From NCBI GenBank assembly GCA_942492735.1, contig OW818648.1:1116001-1180000 (forward strand): a stretch of 64,000 bases of DNA. Direction: 5' to 3'. The position numbers and the translations under genes were made by a program. Shown here piece after piece: positions 1-8,482 of this stretch. Source of the DNA: Sporobacter sp942492735 (GTDB lineage: Bacteria > Bacillota > Clostridia > Oscillospirales > Oscillospiraceae). The notes beneath the pieces were generated by a model. It was given only the letters and a program-made list of their open reading frames with translations. It was not told where the DNA came from and searched no databases. How positions within the stretch are numbered: position 1 is the first letter of the stretch; the number at the start of each line of letters is the position of its first letter.

Positions 1-831
1 ATGTTTATGACGCAGCAGTCGGTCAGCAAATATATCGCAAAGTTAGAAGAGGATGTGGGGTTCAAGCTTTTTATCAGAACGCACCATTATGTGATGTTAA
101 CCAAGGCCGGAGAAAACTTCTATGAACTGTTTGCGAAATTTAACGACGACTTTGCAGAAGTCACGGAAGAGACAAAGCAGTACTACAGCGCAATGTTCAA
201 TTCCATCCGTATCGGGTATCTTGAATGGCTGGAGATATCGTCTGAGATCAGTATGGCCGTTAAAAATCTGAAGCAGGAAAACCGAGAGCTGCGTTTTATC
301 GGAGAGAGGCATCCCCAGTTTAAGCTTATTGAGCTATTTATGCTGAGAAAGCTCGATTTGATCATTACGTACGCCGAATTTGCCCCTAAAGGGATCGGCA
401 TCAAAAAAATGAAAGTGCTTGAAACGCCGCTTGTCCTGCTTGTTTCTCCGGATAACCCGAAGGCAAAAGTAGGCGCGACAGTCGATGATTTTAAGACGGA
501 CCCGTTTATTAAGGCTGCTGCTAGCCACGAAACGAATTCAGAGAGTAGGGCAAGAGCGAAAAGGCAGTGCCGCGAGCTGGGGTTCACTCCGTCTGAAATT
601 ATTATTTCCCCGAATATCGAATCGGCTTACATGGCGACAGAATTCGGGCAGGGTGTTCTCATCTCCACAATGCTCAGCCGCATGAGTCTGCACAGCGAGC
701 TTATTTGCTATCCGGTTGGTCAGCTGGAGGAGCTGCAATGCTTCTGGCATGAAGATCAGGAAAACCCGGCGGTTGCCGAATTCGCAGCATTTCTTGAACA
801 GACGCATTCTGTCTTGGACTCTGTCCGTTAG
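1..831 (+). CDS. LysR-family transcriptional regulator, 5' end missing
   Basis: LysR-type regulator cut by the left edge. The readable part begins inside the winged helix-turn-helix (TQQSVSKYIAKLEEDVG is the recognition helix and the turn after it). Complete family members have about 20 more residues before this point, so the ATG at base 1 is an internal Met. The rest (about residues 70-276) is the two-lobed periplasmic-binding-protein-like effector domain, with the ligand not readable. It ends in TAG, and mobB follows about 50 bp downstream on the same strand. Family assignment is good; target genes are unknown. Confidence 0.85.
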   Translation: MFMTQQSVSKYIAKLEEDVGFKLFIRTHHYVMLTKAGENFYELFAKFNDDFAEVTEETKQYYSAMFNSIRIGYLEWLEISSEISMAVKNLKQENRELRFIGERHPQFKLIELFMLRKLDLIITYAEFAPKGIGIKKMKVLETPLVLLVSPDNPKAKVGATVDDFKTDPFIKAAASHETNSESRARAKRQCRELGFTPSEIIISPNIESAYMATEFGQGVLISTMLSRMSLHSELICYPVGQLEELQCFWHEDQENPAVAEFAAFLEQTHSVLDSVR

Positions 832-883
832 GACATAGTCCATACGCACTCGAAATAAGGTTATCGCACAGGAGCTGATTAAT

Positions 884-1384
884 ATGAGCAGGATCCCGGT
901 ATATTCCGTCGTCGCATATTCAAATACGGGAAAAACAACAATGCTAGAAAAGCTGATCCCTAGACTCAAGAGCAGGGGATTACGCGTGGCTGTCATTAAG
1001 CATGACGCCCACGAATTCGACATTGACCATAAGGGCAAGGACAGCTGGCGCTTTACCCATGCCGGTGCTGAGGTGACGGTCATTGCCTCAGGGACAAAAG
1101 CCGCCATTGTGGAAAACAGGTATGTGCCAGTTGAAGAGCTGATTTCAAGGATAAAAGACGTCGACCTTATTATTACTGAAGGATACAAGCAGGGGCCGTG
1201 GCCTAAAATTGCCCTTCGGCGCGCGGAAAATAACAAGGAGTTTCCTGTGCCGCCAGAGGATTGCCTGGCTGTTATGAGTGATCTGCCCGAAACGACGGAC
1301 ACACCGTGCTTTAAGCTTGACGATGTGGAGAAGCTTGCCGACCTCATCGTGAACGATATGAAAACCAGAATAATCGGCGACTAA
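884..1384 (+). CDS. mobB: MobB-like molybdopterin-guanine dinucleotide biosynthesis P-loop protein
   Basis: 166-residue MobB family P-loop protein, thought to help MobA attach GMP to molybdopterin. The N-terminal strand and loop read VVAYSNTGKTT, then KHDAHEFDIDHKGKDSWR, which is the conserved MobB block, and LIITEGYKQGPWPKI near residue 100. Odd detail: the first glycine of the usual P-loop GxxxxGK[ST] is Ala (about residue 11), although GKTT is intact. No other molybdenum-cofactor gene is adjacent, so it may serve genes elsewhere. It lies just behind the LysR gene on the same strand. Confidence 0.85.
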   Translation: MSRIPVYSVVAYSNTGKTTMLEKLIPRLKSRGLRVAVIKHDAHEFDIDHKGKDSWRFTHAGAEVTVIASGTKAAIVENRYVPVEELISRIKDVDLIITEGYKQGPWPKIALRRAENNKEFPVPPEDCLAVMSDLPETTDTPCFKLDDVEKLADLIVNDMKTRIIGD

Positions 1385-1421
1385 TGCGATCATAGATTTA
1401 CAAGTGAACGGACGATTTTTG

Positions 1422-1450
1422 TTGATTTCAAACGCAATAAGTTATAAAAT
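1422..1450 (+). promoter_or_regulatory. probable sigma-A promoter of pckA
   Basis: TTGATT (1422-1427), a 17-nt spacer and TAAAAT (1445-1450) lie about 75 nt before the pckA start in an otherwise gene-free AT-rich stretch. Read by eye only. Confidence 0.45.
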
Positions 1451-1523
1451 ACAAAAATGAAAGATTTCTTGCAAGTATGATTCATATACATGATCATTTG
1501 CACAATTATTGGAGGGAAGCAGT

Positions 1524-3101
1524 ATGAATTCGTATGGTATCGAAAAACATGGTATAATTTGCCGCAAAAACCTGTTTCGCAATTTACCGCCAGCCAGCCT
1601 AGTGGAAGAAGCCCTGAAAAAAGGCGAAGGGAAACTCAATAACACCGGTGCCTTGTGTGTAACAACAGGAAAGTATACAGGCAGATCCCCAAATGATAAA
1701 TTTATTGTTGACACGAAAAGCGTTCATGACAAAATCGCCTGGGGAAAAGTGAATGTCCCGATCAGTCTCGATAAGTTTAACAACATATACGCAAAAATGG
1801 CGGCTTATTTACAAAATAGCGATATCTATATTTTCGATGGCTTTGCAGGTGCAGATGCAAAACATTCACAGGCATTCAGAATTATGACTGAAACGGCATA
1901 CCAAAGCCTATTCATACAGCAGCTGCTCATTCGCCCAACGGCAGAACAGCTTGCTGGTTTTAAAGAAGATTATACGATTATTGCGGCACCCGGCTTAAAA
2001 TGTATTCCCGAGATTGATGGCGTGAACAGCGAAGCTGCCATTTTGATTGATTATGAACGGCATTTGGTTTTGATTGCAGGTACTGGGTATGCCGGAGAGA
2101 TCAAGAAAAGCGTCTTTTCTGTCATGAACTATGTTCTACCGCAGGATAATGTGCTGCCGATGCATTGCTCTGCGAATATCGGGAAGAAAAACGATACCGC
2201 CTTGTTCTTTGGACTGTCGGGAACCGGAAAAACAACATTGTCCGCTGATCCCCTAAGAATGCTGATCGGAGACGATGAGCACGGCTGGTCGGATGACGGT
2301 GTCTTCAATTTTGAAGGCGGCTGTTACGCAAAATGCATCAACCTGTCGAAGGAAAACGAACCGCAGATTTGGGATGCCATCAAATTTGGCTCATTGATCG
2401 AAAATGTGGTCATGGATGAGAGTACCCGCGTGCTTGATTATAACGATGATAGCATCACGGAAAATACCCGTGTGGGATACCCGGTTGACTATATCCCGAA
2501 TGCCGTGATTCCAGGAGTCGGTTCAACACCTACCGCAGTCATATTTTTAACAGCAGATGCCTTCGGCGTTTTACCGCCAATCTCCAAGCTTGATAAAAAT
2601 ATGGCGATGTATCACTTTGTATCCGGTTATACAAGCAAGCTGGCCGGAACGGAGAGAGGCATAACAGAACCGCAGGCAACATTTTCAACGTGCTTCGGAG
2701 AACCCTTCCTGCCGCTTGATCCAAATGTGTATGCGCAGATGCTTGGTGAACGTATCGAAAAGTCCGGTGCCAGTGTATTCTTAATCAACACCGGCTGGTC
2801 GGGCGGCGCGTACGGGACCGGTAAACGCATGAGCCTCAAATATACCCGCGCGATGGTAACCGCCGCTCTCGAGGGCAAGCTGGATTCGGATAAGTTCGTC
2901 AAAGATCCGATTTTTAATGTGCTTGTGCCGACCGAGTGCCCGAACGTACCAAGTGAGATTTTGATGCCCGAGAATACATGGCAGGATAAAGCGGCATATG
3001 CTGAAACGGCAAAAAAATTAGCGGGTATGTTTAAGAAGAACTTCGAAAAATATACCTCTATGCCGCAAGCTATTGTTGAAGCGGGCCCCCTCGGCAAATA
3101 A
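1524..3101 (+). CDS. pckA: phosphoenolpyruvate carboxykinase (ATP)
   Basis: ATP-dependent PEP carboxykinase: oxaloacetate + ATP to PEP + CO2 + ADP (or the reverse, CO2-fixing direction in many anaerobes). 525 residues, normal family length. Visible motifs: TGRSPNDKF near residue 55, the kinase-1a P-loop GLSGTGKTT at residues 230-238, the metal-binding region IGDDEHGWSDDGVFNFEGG just after it, and NTGWSGGAYGTGKRM near 425-440. I start at ATG 1524 because GGAGGG (1511-1516) is 7 nt upstream; an in-frame TTG at 1509 would overlap that ribosome-binding site. It is followed by a strong hairpin and a convergent gene, so it is probably monocistronic. Confidence 0.96.
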   Translation: MNSYGIEKHGIICRKNLFRNLPPASLVEEALKKGEGKLNNTGALCVTTGKYTGRSPNDKFIVDTKSVHDKIAWGKVNVPISLDKFNNIYAKMAAYLQNSDIYIFDGFAGADAKHSQAFRIMTETAYQSLFIQQLLIRPTAEQLAGFKEDYTIIAAPGLKCIPEIDGVNSEAAILIDYERHLVLIAGTGYAGEIKKSVFSVMNYVLPQDNVLPMHCSANIGKKNDTALFFGLSGTGKTTLSADPLRMLIGDDEHGWSDDGVFNFEGGCYAKCINLSKENEPQIWDAIKFGSLIENVVMDESTRVLDYNDDSITENTRVGYPVDYIPNAVIPGVGSTPTAVIFLTADAFGVLPPISKLDKNMAMYHFVSGYTSKLAGTERGITEPQATFSTCFGEPFLPLDPNVYAQMLGERIEKSGASVFLINTGWSGGAYGTGKRMSLKYTRAMVTAALEGKLDSDKFVKDPIFNVLVPTECPNVPSEILMPENTWQDKAAYAETAKKLAGMFKKNFEKYTSMPQAIVEAGPLGK

Positions 3102-3117
3102 ACAACATATAAAAGTG

Positions 3118-3157
3118 AACAGCCGCCTGCCGAAGGATATCTCGGCAGGCGGCTGTT
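3118..3157 (+). terminator. terminator hairpin after pckA (possibly bidirectional)
   Basis: Perfect 16-bp stem: AACAGCCGCCTGCCGA (3118-3133) and its complement (3142-3157), 8-nt loop. It sits between convergent genes. The U-tract is weak on the plus strand; on the minus strand the stem is followed by CACTTTTAT, so it may serve both genes. Confidence 0.75.
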
Positions 3158-3168
3158 GTTGTAAGGCG

Positions 3169-4200
3169 CTATATTTTTTTGGCTGCAATGATATCTCGCG
3201 TTATTGCCTGATCGACTCTGTGCTCAAACTCATAACTGGTGCCGCTCAATATCTCAAAACCATGATCCTGGAAGATTTTGATCATATCTTTTCTGCTCAG
3301 CACAAAAGTGTTCCATGAAAGCACAATGACACCATTTTTAATCAGTACCTCTTTCCATACAGGCAAGCAGCCGGCCAGAAGCTCTTTTGGATTTCTGGTA
3401 AACTGAGATTGTTTTTCATTTGTCACATTGCCGTGCTGTACGCCATAAGGCAGATCACCGACGATGATGTTGAAGAAGTCCTTGCTATAAAGCTGATTGG
3501 CGTATAAAGAGTTACCGGAGATTATCTCAAAGGTACGGAACTCTTTGTTTTTAACGGCATCCTTTGATTTGGAAATACTGATATTATATCGATGGGCTGT
3601 GAACGACTTGTTTTTACCACTGAATTTTTCCAGCTTTACAGTATGCTTGTATTTCTCCTTTTCCAGATATTTTTTTAAGAAGTTATAAGCCTCTGTAACG
3701 ACCTTTTCGCCGATTTCAATTCCATAAACATCGTAATTGCAGACGAGACCTTCAAACAACGTGGTCCCTTTTCCGGCGATCGGATCAAGCAGCCTGAGTG
3801 GTTCTGTCCCAAAATAATCAGAAGAGAAAACGGCAATGTTAATCAGTAAGCGCGTAAATATTTCATTTGTCTTGCCTGCGTATTTTAAGATTTTACTGAT
3901 ATTTTGATCGACGTATCCCAATGAAGGAATTTCGATAGGCTGAAGAACATGATTGTCGTACTTAAATAAAGCAAATATAAACGATAATTGACTTAGGATC
4001 ATCAAATCCCTATCCGACAGATCATGGTCAGAGTCAAATACTAAATACTGTATACCGGCGATGCTCTGCAGTCGGATATCTTTAATCTTGGACGACATCG
4101 ATGATGCGGCAATTGACAATTCGTTGACGACGAAATGTTTGGATTCTTCAAAATAGACTCTGTTATGACCGGGATGACATAAAATAGCATACATATTCAT
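3169..4200 (-). CDS. SAM-dependent methyltransferase, TRM11/UPF0020-like
   Basis: 343-residue predicted N-methyltransferase. The N-terminal 110 residues are a poorly conserved recognition module. The catalytic Rossmann domain begins near residue 135 with the SAM motif LLDPIAGKGTTLFEG and the acidic YGIEIG turn; motif IV is DLPYGVQHG (the D/N-P-P-Y class, here with Leu for the first Pro). This arrangement matches THUMP-associated TRM11/RlmKL-type tRNA or rRNA guanine-N2 methyltransferases, but no clear THUMP domain is seen. Codon use is visibly more AT-rich than in neighbouring genes, suggesting transfer. The exact substrate is unknown. Confidence 0.7.
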   Translation of the reverse strand: MNMYAILCHPGHNRVYFEESKHFVVNELSIAASSMSSKIKDIRLQSIAGIQYLVFDSDHDLSDRDLMILSQLSFIFALFKYDNHVLQPIEIPSLGYVDQNISKILKYAGKTNEIFTRLLINIAVFSSDYFGTEPLRLLDPIAGKGTTLFEGLVCNYDVYGIEIGEKVVTEAYNFLKKYLEKEKYKHTVKLEKFSGKNKSFTAHRYNISISKSKDAVKNKEFRTFEIISGNSLYANQLYSKDFFNIIVGDLPYGVQHGNVTNEKQSQFTRNPKELLAGCLPVWKEVLIKNGVIVLSWNTFVLSRKDMIKIFQDHGFEILSGTSYEFEHRVDQAITRDIIAAKKI

Positions 4201-4434
4201 TAATCCTTTATACGCAAGTAATTCGGTTTGAGCCGCATATGCCCAAAGTGTTTTAAGCAGTATACCATAAGATTAATCCATCAAAGCACTAAAGTCAATT
4301 AAACAAGCAGATCGCTCAAATAGTAAGCATAACGAATGCATACTTACTGGCAAATAGAGGCAAACAAAAATGTGCTGAATAGTCAGAATAATACTGTGGA
4401 TACTAATGTTGTAAAACAAGGGAGGGTCAAATAT

Positions 4435-4974
4435 ATGAAAGCAACCGGAATAGTGCGCCGCATTGACGATCTGGGTCGCGTTGTTATTCCAAAAGAGATC
4501 CGCCGCACCATGCGTATCCGCGAGGGCGATCCTCTTGAGATATATACGGAGAAAGACGGCGAAGTGATTTTTAAAAAGTATTCGCCCATGGGTGAATGGT
4601 CGGAAAGCGCTAATCAGATATGTGAAACACTTTATAAAACAGCTGGCTGCTGTGCAACAGTTGCTGACAGAGACACCTATATATCTGTATGCGGGATTCC
4701 GAAGCGGGATATGGCGGACAAGCATATCAGCAGCGATCTGGAGCAGCTTATGGAGGCGCGGCGCCTTTATCAGCGCAAAAGCGGAGAAAAAGGCTTGCCT
4801 GTCATCGACTCGAGCGACAAGTATATTATAGAGACTGCGGCGCCAATTATCTCCGAAGGCGATGTTATGGGCTGTGTTGTGTTCTTCTCTGAGGGAGATA
4901 AGGTCCTGGGAGAAGTAGAATACAAGCTCGCGCAAACCGTGGCAGGATTCCTGGGGAAACAGATGGAAAGCTGA
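4435..4974 (+). CDS. spoVT: stage V sporulation protein T (AbrB-like)
   Basis: Forespore transcription factor of the AbrB/MazE swapped-hairpin family. Residues 1-50 are the DNA-binding domain (ATGIVRRIDDLGRVVIPKEI and the RIREGDPLEIY strand), and the rest is the C-terminal GAF-like domain. 179 residues matches SpoVT (about 178), not the much shorter AbrB. The start at ATG 4435 is set by GGGAGGG (4420-4426) 8 nt upstream; an in-frame ATG at 4336 has no such site. In Bacillus, SpoVT modulates sigma-G genes. I could not see a convincing sigma-G promoter here. Confidence 0.93.
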   Translation: MKATGIVRRIDDLGRVVIPKEIRRTMRIREGDPLEIYTEKDGEVIFKKYSPMGEWSESANQICETLYKTAGCCATVADRDTYISVCGIPKRDMADKHISSDLEQLMEARRLYQRKSGEKGLPVIDSSDKYIIETAAPIISEGDVMGCVVFFSEGDKVLGEVEYKLAQTVAGFLGKQMES

Positions 4975-4994
4975 GACACACGAAAACAAATCAT

Positions 4995-5023
4995 CAAGGC
5001 CGCGGCAGCACGCCGCGGCCTTG
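4995..5023 (+). terminator. terminator hairpin between spoVT and the MerR gene
   Basis: Perfect 11-bp stem CAAGGCCGCGG (4995-5005) / complement (5013-5023), 7-nt loop, between convergent genes. Only a mixed T tract follows. Confidence 0.65.
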
Positions 5024-5064
5024 GTCTGTCTAACAGCCCGGGAACCACATGTGCATTTTATCTA

Positions 5065-5805
5065 TTACCCTCCTGCGCAATACGCTTTGATCGCGTCAGC
5101 GATGAACTGCGCGGTGCCTGGGCCGAACCGGTCGATATTTTCTGCAAAGCGGCTGTCCGCCACATACATTTCACCGAGTCCCGACATAATTTCGTCGTTG
5201 CAGGTGTAGAAATTGTCTGTTATAAAGGATTGCCACCTCCGGACAAGAGCCTGGATGTCAGGGTCGGACGGCGATTTACCCTTTGCTGCGGCAAACGCTT
5301 CAAAAATGTCTCCGGCGCCTTTCATGACGGCAACCGTTTCATCCTCTGAGCGTTTTTTATCCCGCTCGGCGCTTTGCTTATAAGCATCTGACGCGCCCCA
5401 GCGCTCTTTTGCCTCACCGGCATACTTTGTCTTTGCCGCTTCGTAGTCGGCAAATACAGATTCCTCTATACTCATATTTTCACGTCCTTTCAATGTTTCA
5501 TCGACAAGATTTAAGAGATCGTTGATGTGGCGCTGCTTGACGAGCAGCAAGTCACGGTGGTCCCTCAGCGCCTGTTTCCGGTCAAAGTCCGGCTGTGAGA
5601 GTATGCGGCCGATATCGCTGAGCGAGAATTCGAGTTCACGGTAAAACAGGATCTGCTGCAGAACCTCAATGCTTTCCCCGTCATAAAAGCGATAGCCGGC
5701 CTCACTGGTTTCTGATGGCCTCAGCAGCCCGATTTCATCGTAATAGTGCAGTGTGCGCACACTGACACCCATGAGTTTTGCTGTTTCGCTGACTGATAGC
5801 TTCAT
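5065..5805 (-). CDS. MerR-family regulator with TipAS effector domain
   Basis: 246 residues. N-terminal MerR winged helix (VSETAKLMGVSVRTLHYYDE, then GLLRPSE and the GYRFYD wing), a dimerisation helix about residues 75-110, then an alpha-helical TipAS-like antibiotic-recognition domain (about 115-246). TipA/Mta-type activators bind hydrophobic drugs or peptides and turn on their own promoter. The upstream promoter has the 19-bp spacer expected for MerR control, so autoregulation is likely. No transporter gene is adjacent. The ribosome-binding site AAGGCGG lies just before ATG 5805. Confidence 0.88.
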   Translation of the reverse strand: MKLSVSETAKLMGVSVRTLHYYDEIGLLRPSETSEAGYRFYDGESIEVLQQILFYRELEFSLSDIGRILSQPDFDRKQALRDHRDLLLVKQRHINDLLNLVDETLKGRENMSIEESVFADYEAAKTKYAGEAKERWGASDAYKQSAERDKKRSEDETVAVMKGAGDIFEAFAAAKGKSPSDPDIQALVRRWQSFITDNFYTCNDEIMSGLGEMYVADSRFAENIDRFGPGTAQFIADAIKAYCAGG

Positions 5806-5825
5806 GTTCTCACCGCCTTACTTTA

Positions 5826-5856
5826 AACTTAAACGATAACGTACCGTGAGAGTCAA
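5826..5856 (-). promoter_or_regulatory. MerR-type promoter with 19-bp spacer
   Basis: On the minus strand: TTGACT (5856-5851), 19-bp spacer containing an ACG-GTA-CGT dyad, then TAAGTT (5831-5826). A 19-20 bp spacer with an internal dyad is the hallmark of promoters activated by MerR-family proteins. The leader to the MerR gene is very short. Confidence 0.65.
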
Positions 5857-5894
5857 TAGGAAATTTAATTTTTTTATATTAACCGTTAAAACAG

Positions 5895-5922
5895 GAGAGC
5901 AGACGACTGAACGTCTGCTCTC
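5895..5922 (-). terminator. terminator of hpf
   Basis: GAGAGCAGACG (5895-5905) pairs perfectly with 5912-5922 around a 6-nt loop. On the minus strand the stem is followed by CTGTTTTAAC, as expected for the end of the hpf transcript. Confidence 0.7.
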
Positions 5923-5939
5923 TTAAAGTAGTTATAAAT

Positions 5940-6034
5940 ATCAGTCAGTACTCTCAATGAGACCGTAACCGCCGGAGTTGCGCGAGCGCAATCAGTCAGT
6001 ACTCTCAATGAGACCGTAACCGCCGGAGTTGCGC
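5940..6034. repeat. 44-bp direct duplication of the hpf 3' end
   Basis: 44 bp identical at 5940-5983 and 5991-6034, a 51-bp period. Copy 2 contains the last codons and stop of hpf; copy 1 lies just behind the stop. 51 bp is 17 codons, so the duplication would be in frame but is cut off by the first stop codon. Confidence 0.9.
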
Positions 6035-6534
6035 TTGTATACAACTGTGAACGCGCCGTGATTATCCTGATTCCGGAACACGAAGAACTCGTGAGCCAGC
6101 AAATTCATCTGCAGAACGGCTTCCTCGATTGTCATCGGCTTAATCGGGAAACGCTTTGTCCGGATAATATTGAACTCCTGCTCATCCTCATCGGACGCCG
6201 CGTAACTTAACGATGGTTTAACCTCACGCTCCAATACGCCGTCGCGTAGCCGCTTGGACAGGCGTGATTTATTTTTACGTATCTGGCTTTCGATTGCGGC
6301 CACTGCGGAATCAACTGAGGCGTACATATCACTCGTCGTCTCTGTGACGCGGTAAAAAATACCGTTGTTATTGATCGTGACCTCGGCCTTATGCCGGCCT
6401 CTCTCAATTCCAAAAGTGACGAATGCCTCCGACTCGAGTTTGAAGAAGCGGTCCAGCTTACCTATTTTTTTCTCAGCATATTCGCGGAGCTCATCTGAGG
6501 CTTGCACCTTCTTCTCGGTAAATGTGAATTTCAT
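5992..6534 (-). CDS. hpf: ribosome hibernation promoting factor, long form
   Basis: 180 residues, the long HPF form that dimerises 70S ribosomes into 100S particles during stationary phase. The N-terminal domain (about 1-100: MKFTFTEKKVQASDELREY, KLDRFFK) binds the 30S decoding site; a linker with an acidic stretch follows; the C-terminal dimerisation domain (about 125-180) holds RTKRFPIKPMTIEEAVLQMN and GAFTVVYKRNSGGYGLI. The start is placed at ATG 6534 because GGAG lies 8 nt upstream; two further Met codons upstream (6543, 6549) overlap that site. The last codons are duplicated downstream. Confidence 0.94.
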   Translation of the reverse strand: MKFTFTEKKVQASDELREYAEKKIGKLDRFFKLESEAFVTFGIERGRHKAEVTINNNGIFYRVTETTSDMYASVDSAVAAIESQIRKNKSRLSKRLRDGVLEREVKPSLSYAASDEDEQEFNIIRTKRFPIKPMTIEEAVLQMNLLAHEFFVFRNQDNHGAFTVVYKRNSGGYGLIESTD

Positions 6535-6693
6535 TCGAGTCATCTCCATTTCAAAAGTGTATTATGGACGATATTCTATTGTTGAAGTGTGTCATGTCCA
6601 TGTGTAAATTATACCATACTTGATATTAATATGATACGGGAATTTGTACATATTTCAGTGCCCGGGGATGCAGAAAAATACGGTTGAAAATAA

Positions 6694-6717
6694 AAACGCC
6701 TGCTGTTGCAGGCGTTT
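6694..6717 (-). terminator. terminator of the fumarase alpha gene
   Basis: AAACGCCTGC (6694-6703) / GCAGGCGTTT (6708-6717), 4-nt loop. On the minus strand it is followed by TTATTTT, a classical intrinsic terminator about 35 nt behind the stop codon. Confidence 0.85.
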
Positions 6718-6751
6718 GGAATCAACTTGGAGAATAACTGTCATCAAATAT

Positions 6752-7594
6752 TTACAAAATACATCCGGCGTGCCGTGTTGCGTGGCAGCTCATATTGACA
6801 ACGCACGGAAGCCCCGCAATATGCGTCGGATATGTCTCGATATTTACTTTAACAGCAGTATAGCGGCCGCCGAAACCCTGCGGGCCAATGCCAAGGCGGT
6901 TGATTTTTTCAAGTACACGCTTTTCCATGTCGGCGTAGAATTCGTCGCTGTGATATGCGCCCATGTCCCGCAGCAGCGCGCGCTTTGATAAAAGAGCCGC
7001 ATGCTCGATCGTTCCGCCGAGGCCCACGCCGAGGATGATCGGCGGGCAGGGGTTCGACCCGGCTTTACTCACGGTATCGACAATAAACGCCTCTATTGTT
7101 TCGATTTTATCCGACGGGAGGAACAGACGCATCGCACTCATGTTTTCACTGCCAAAACCTTTTGGCGCAACGGTTAGGTCGATTCTGTCTCCCTTGACGA
7201 GCCGAATATGAATAATTGCCGGGGTATTGTCCTCCGTATTTTCCCGGCGGAAAGGGTCGGCGACGACGGATTTTCGCAAATAACCGTTTGTATAGCCCCT
7301 GCGAACACCCTCGTTGACTGCGTCATCAAATAATCCGCCGGTGATGTGCACATCCTGCCCGATATCGGCAAAGACAACAGTCATACCTGTGTCTTGACAA
7401 ATAGGCAACCCCGTAGAAGCGGCCAACTTAAAGTTTTGGACAATATCGTTCAGTGCAGCTGTCCCGGCAGGCGACACCTCGTTTTCAGCCGCCTGCTCAA
7501 GCAGAGCGCATAGGTCCTGCGGCAAATGCACAGCCGCCTCGATGCAAAGCTTTTCAACAGCGTGGGTTATGGCGGAACAATCGATCTCTCTCAT
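6752..7594 (-). CDS. fumA: class I fumarate hydratase, alpha subunit
   Basis: Iron-sulfur fumarase/tartrate dehydratase alpha subunit (280 residues), interconverting fumarate and malate. Candidate [4Fe-4S] cysteines lie in ICQDTGM (about residue 66), NPCPP (about 183) and SCHATRH near the C-terminus. PKGFGSENMSAM and GVGLGGTIEHA are family signatures. Two-subunit enzymes need a beta subunit, normally the next gene; here the gene ends in a terminator and no beta partner is in the window, so it must be encoded elsewhere. It could act on tartrate instead of fumarate. Confidence 0.9.
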   Translation of the reverse strand: MREIDCSAITHAVEKLCIEAAVHLPQDLCALLEQAAENEVSPAGTAALNDIVQNFKLAASTGLPICQDTGMTVVFADIGQDVHITGGLFDDAVNEGVRRGYTNGYLRKSVVADPFRRENTEDNTPAIIHIRLVKGDRIDLTVAPKGFGSENMSAMRLFLPSDKIETIEAFIVDTVSKAGSNPCPPIILGVGLGGTIEHAALLSKRALLRDMGAYHSDEFYADMEKRVLEKINRLGIGPQGFGGRYTAVKVNIETYPTHIAGLPCVVNMSCHATRHAGCIL

Positions 7595-7671
7595 GTGTAT
7601 CCTCCGAAAATTGTTTTGGTTATTGAGTTATCTATAAAATCGCTGCTCCCTACGTGGTAACAGGAACTACT

Positions 7672-7736
7672 GGCGAACATAGTTCACCCCTACACTGTTA
7701 ATGCAAAACGCGCCGTAGGAGCGATCTGTGATCGCC
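7672..7736. repeat. REP-like hairpin pair (GTAG foot, GCGA-type stem)
   Basis: Head-to-head pair in the 160-bp gap upstream of the fumarase gene. Minus-strand copy 7693-7672 and plus-strand copy 7715-7736 both start GTAGG and fold into a short hairpin ending in TCGCC. The rest of the gap shows nothing else. Confidence 0.7.
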
Positions 7737-7754
7737 AGTTGATCATTTTACTCT

Positions 7755-8366
7755 TTAATGCTTCTCGCTCTCGATGACTGATCTCGTAGTACAATACCTG
7801 CTGCCGCTCAGCCTGCCGAGCGCGTCAAGGCCGAGCCAATCAATTTCCCGCCCATTTTTAGTAATATCGTCCGCGGCATGCATAAGCACGATTCTCCCGA
7901 TGATCAGGTTCCCGGCATCTGCGCCTTCCGTCACCCGAACAATCTGCTCGAGCGTGCATTCAAACGAAATCCGCGCTTCAGCGATCCGACGCGGTCTGAC
8001 CAAATGGGAAGGGATGAGATGGATGATGCCGACAGTTGATTCGTCCTCACCGTAGGGAATCGGCTCGGCAGACTGTTCCATCGCCTTCAGCAGGTCTGCT
8101 GAGACAATATGAATGACGAATTCAGGAATAAGCTCAATATTTCTGACGGTATCCTTTTTTGTACCGTCGGCTCTATTCACGGGGGAAAACGCCAGTATCG
8201 GCGGAGACCATGATATGCCAGTGAAGAAGCTGAACGGGGCAAGATTTGTTTTCCCATCGGGATTTATTGTTGATACCCAGGCAATTGGGCGTGGAATAAG
8301 CGCGCTCGTCATCAGGTCATGCGCATGCCTGGTCTCCAGCGTTCTCATATCGATGTCCATGCGCAT
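7755..8366 (-). CDS. flavin reductase family protein (FMN-binding split barrel)
   Basis: 203 residues of the flavin-reductase-like FMN-binding family. The N-terminal block LIPRPIAWVSTINPDG followed by NLAPFSFFTGIS is the FMN-phosphate binding signature, and KDTVRNI is typical further on. Such proteins reduce or bind FMN with NAD(P)H; the partner enzyme is not apparent. Start ATG 8366 has GGAGAGG a few bases upstream. It stands alone, with a REP pair downstream. Confidence 0.85.
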   Translation of the reverse strand: MRMDIDMRTLETRHAHDLMTSALIPRPIAWVSTINPDGKTNLAPFSFFTGISWSPPILAFSPVNRADGTKKDTVRNIELIPEFVIHIVSADLLKAMEQSAEPIPYGEDESTVGIIHLIPSHLVRPRRIAEARISFECTLEQIVRVTEGADAGNLIIGRIVLMHAADDITKNGREIDWLGLDALGRLSGSRYCTTRSVIESEKH

Positions 8367-8421
8367 GCCCCTCTCCAGTATCTGATTTAATATATTTTAA
8401 CATCAGCATGAAACGAGCACA

Positions 8422-8450
8422 ATGACTTTGTTGAGTACATGTGATACAAT
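8422..8450 (+). promoter_or_regulatory. probable promoter of nfo
   Basis: ATGACT (8422-8427), 17-nt spacer, TACAAT (8445-8450), 32 nt before the nfo start. Confidence 0.45.
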
Positions 8451-8482
8451 ATGGATAACTAAAGAGTGAAAGGAACGCTTAT

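Noticed and set aside
4260..4434. Sigma-G promoter for spoVT
   Set aside because: A CATACTT box exists near 4339 but no matching -35 at the right distance.
6644..6988. 114-residue plus-strand frame opposite the fumarase gene
   Set aside because: Antisense of conserved fumarase codons and spans its terminator.
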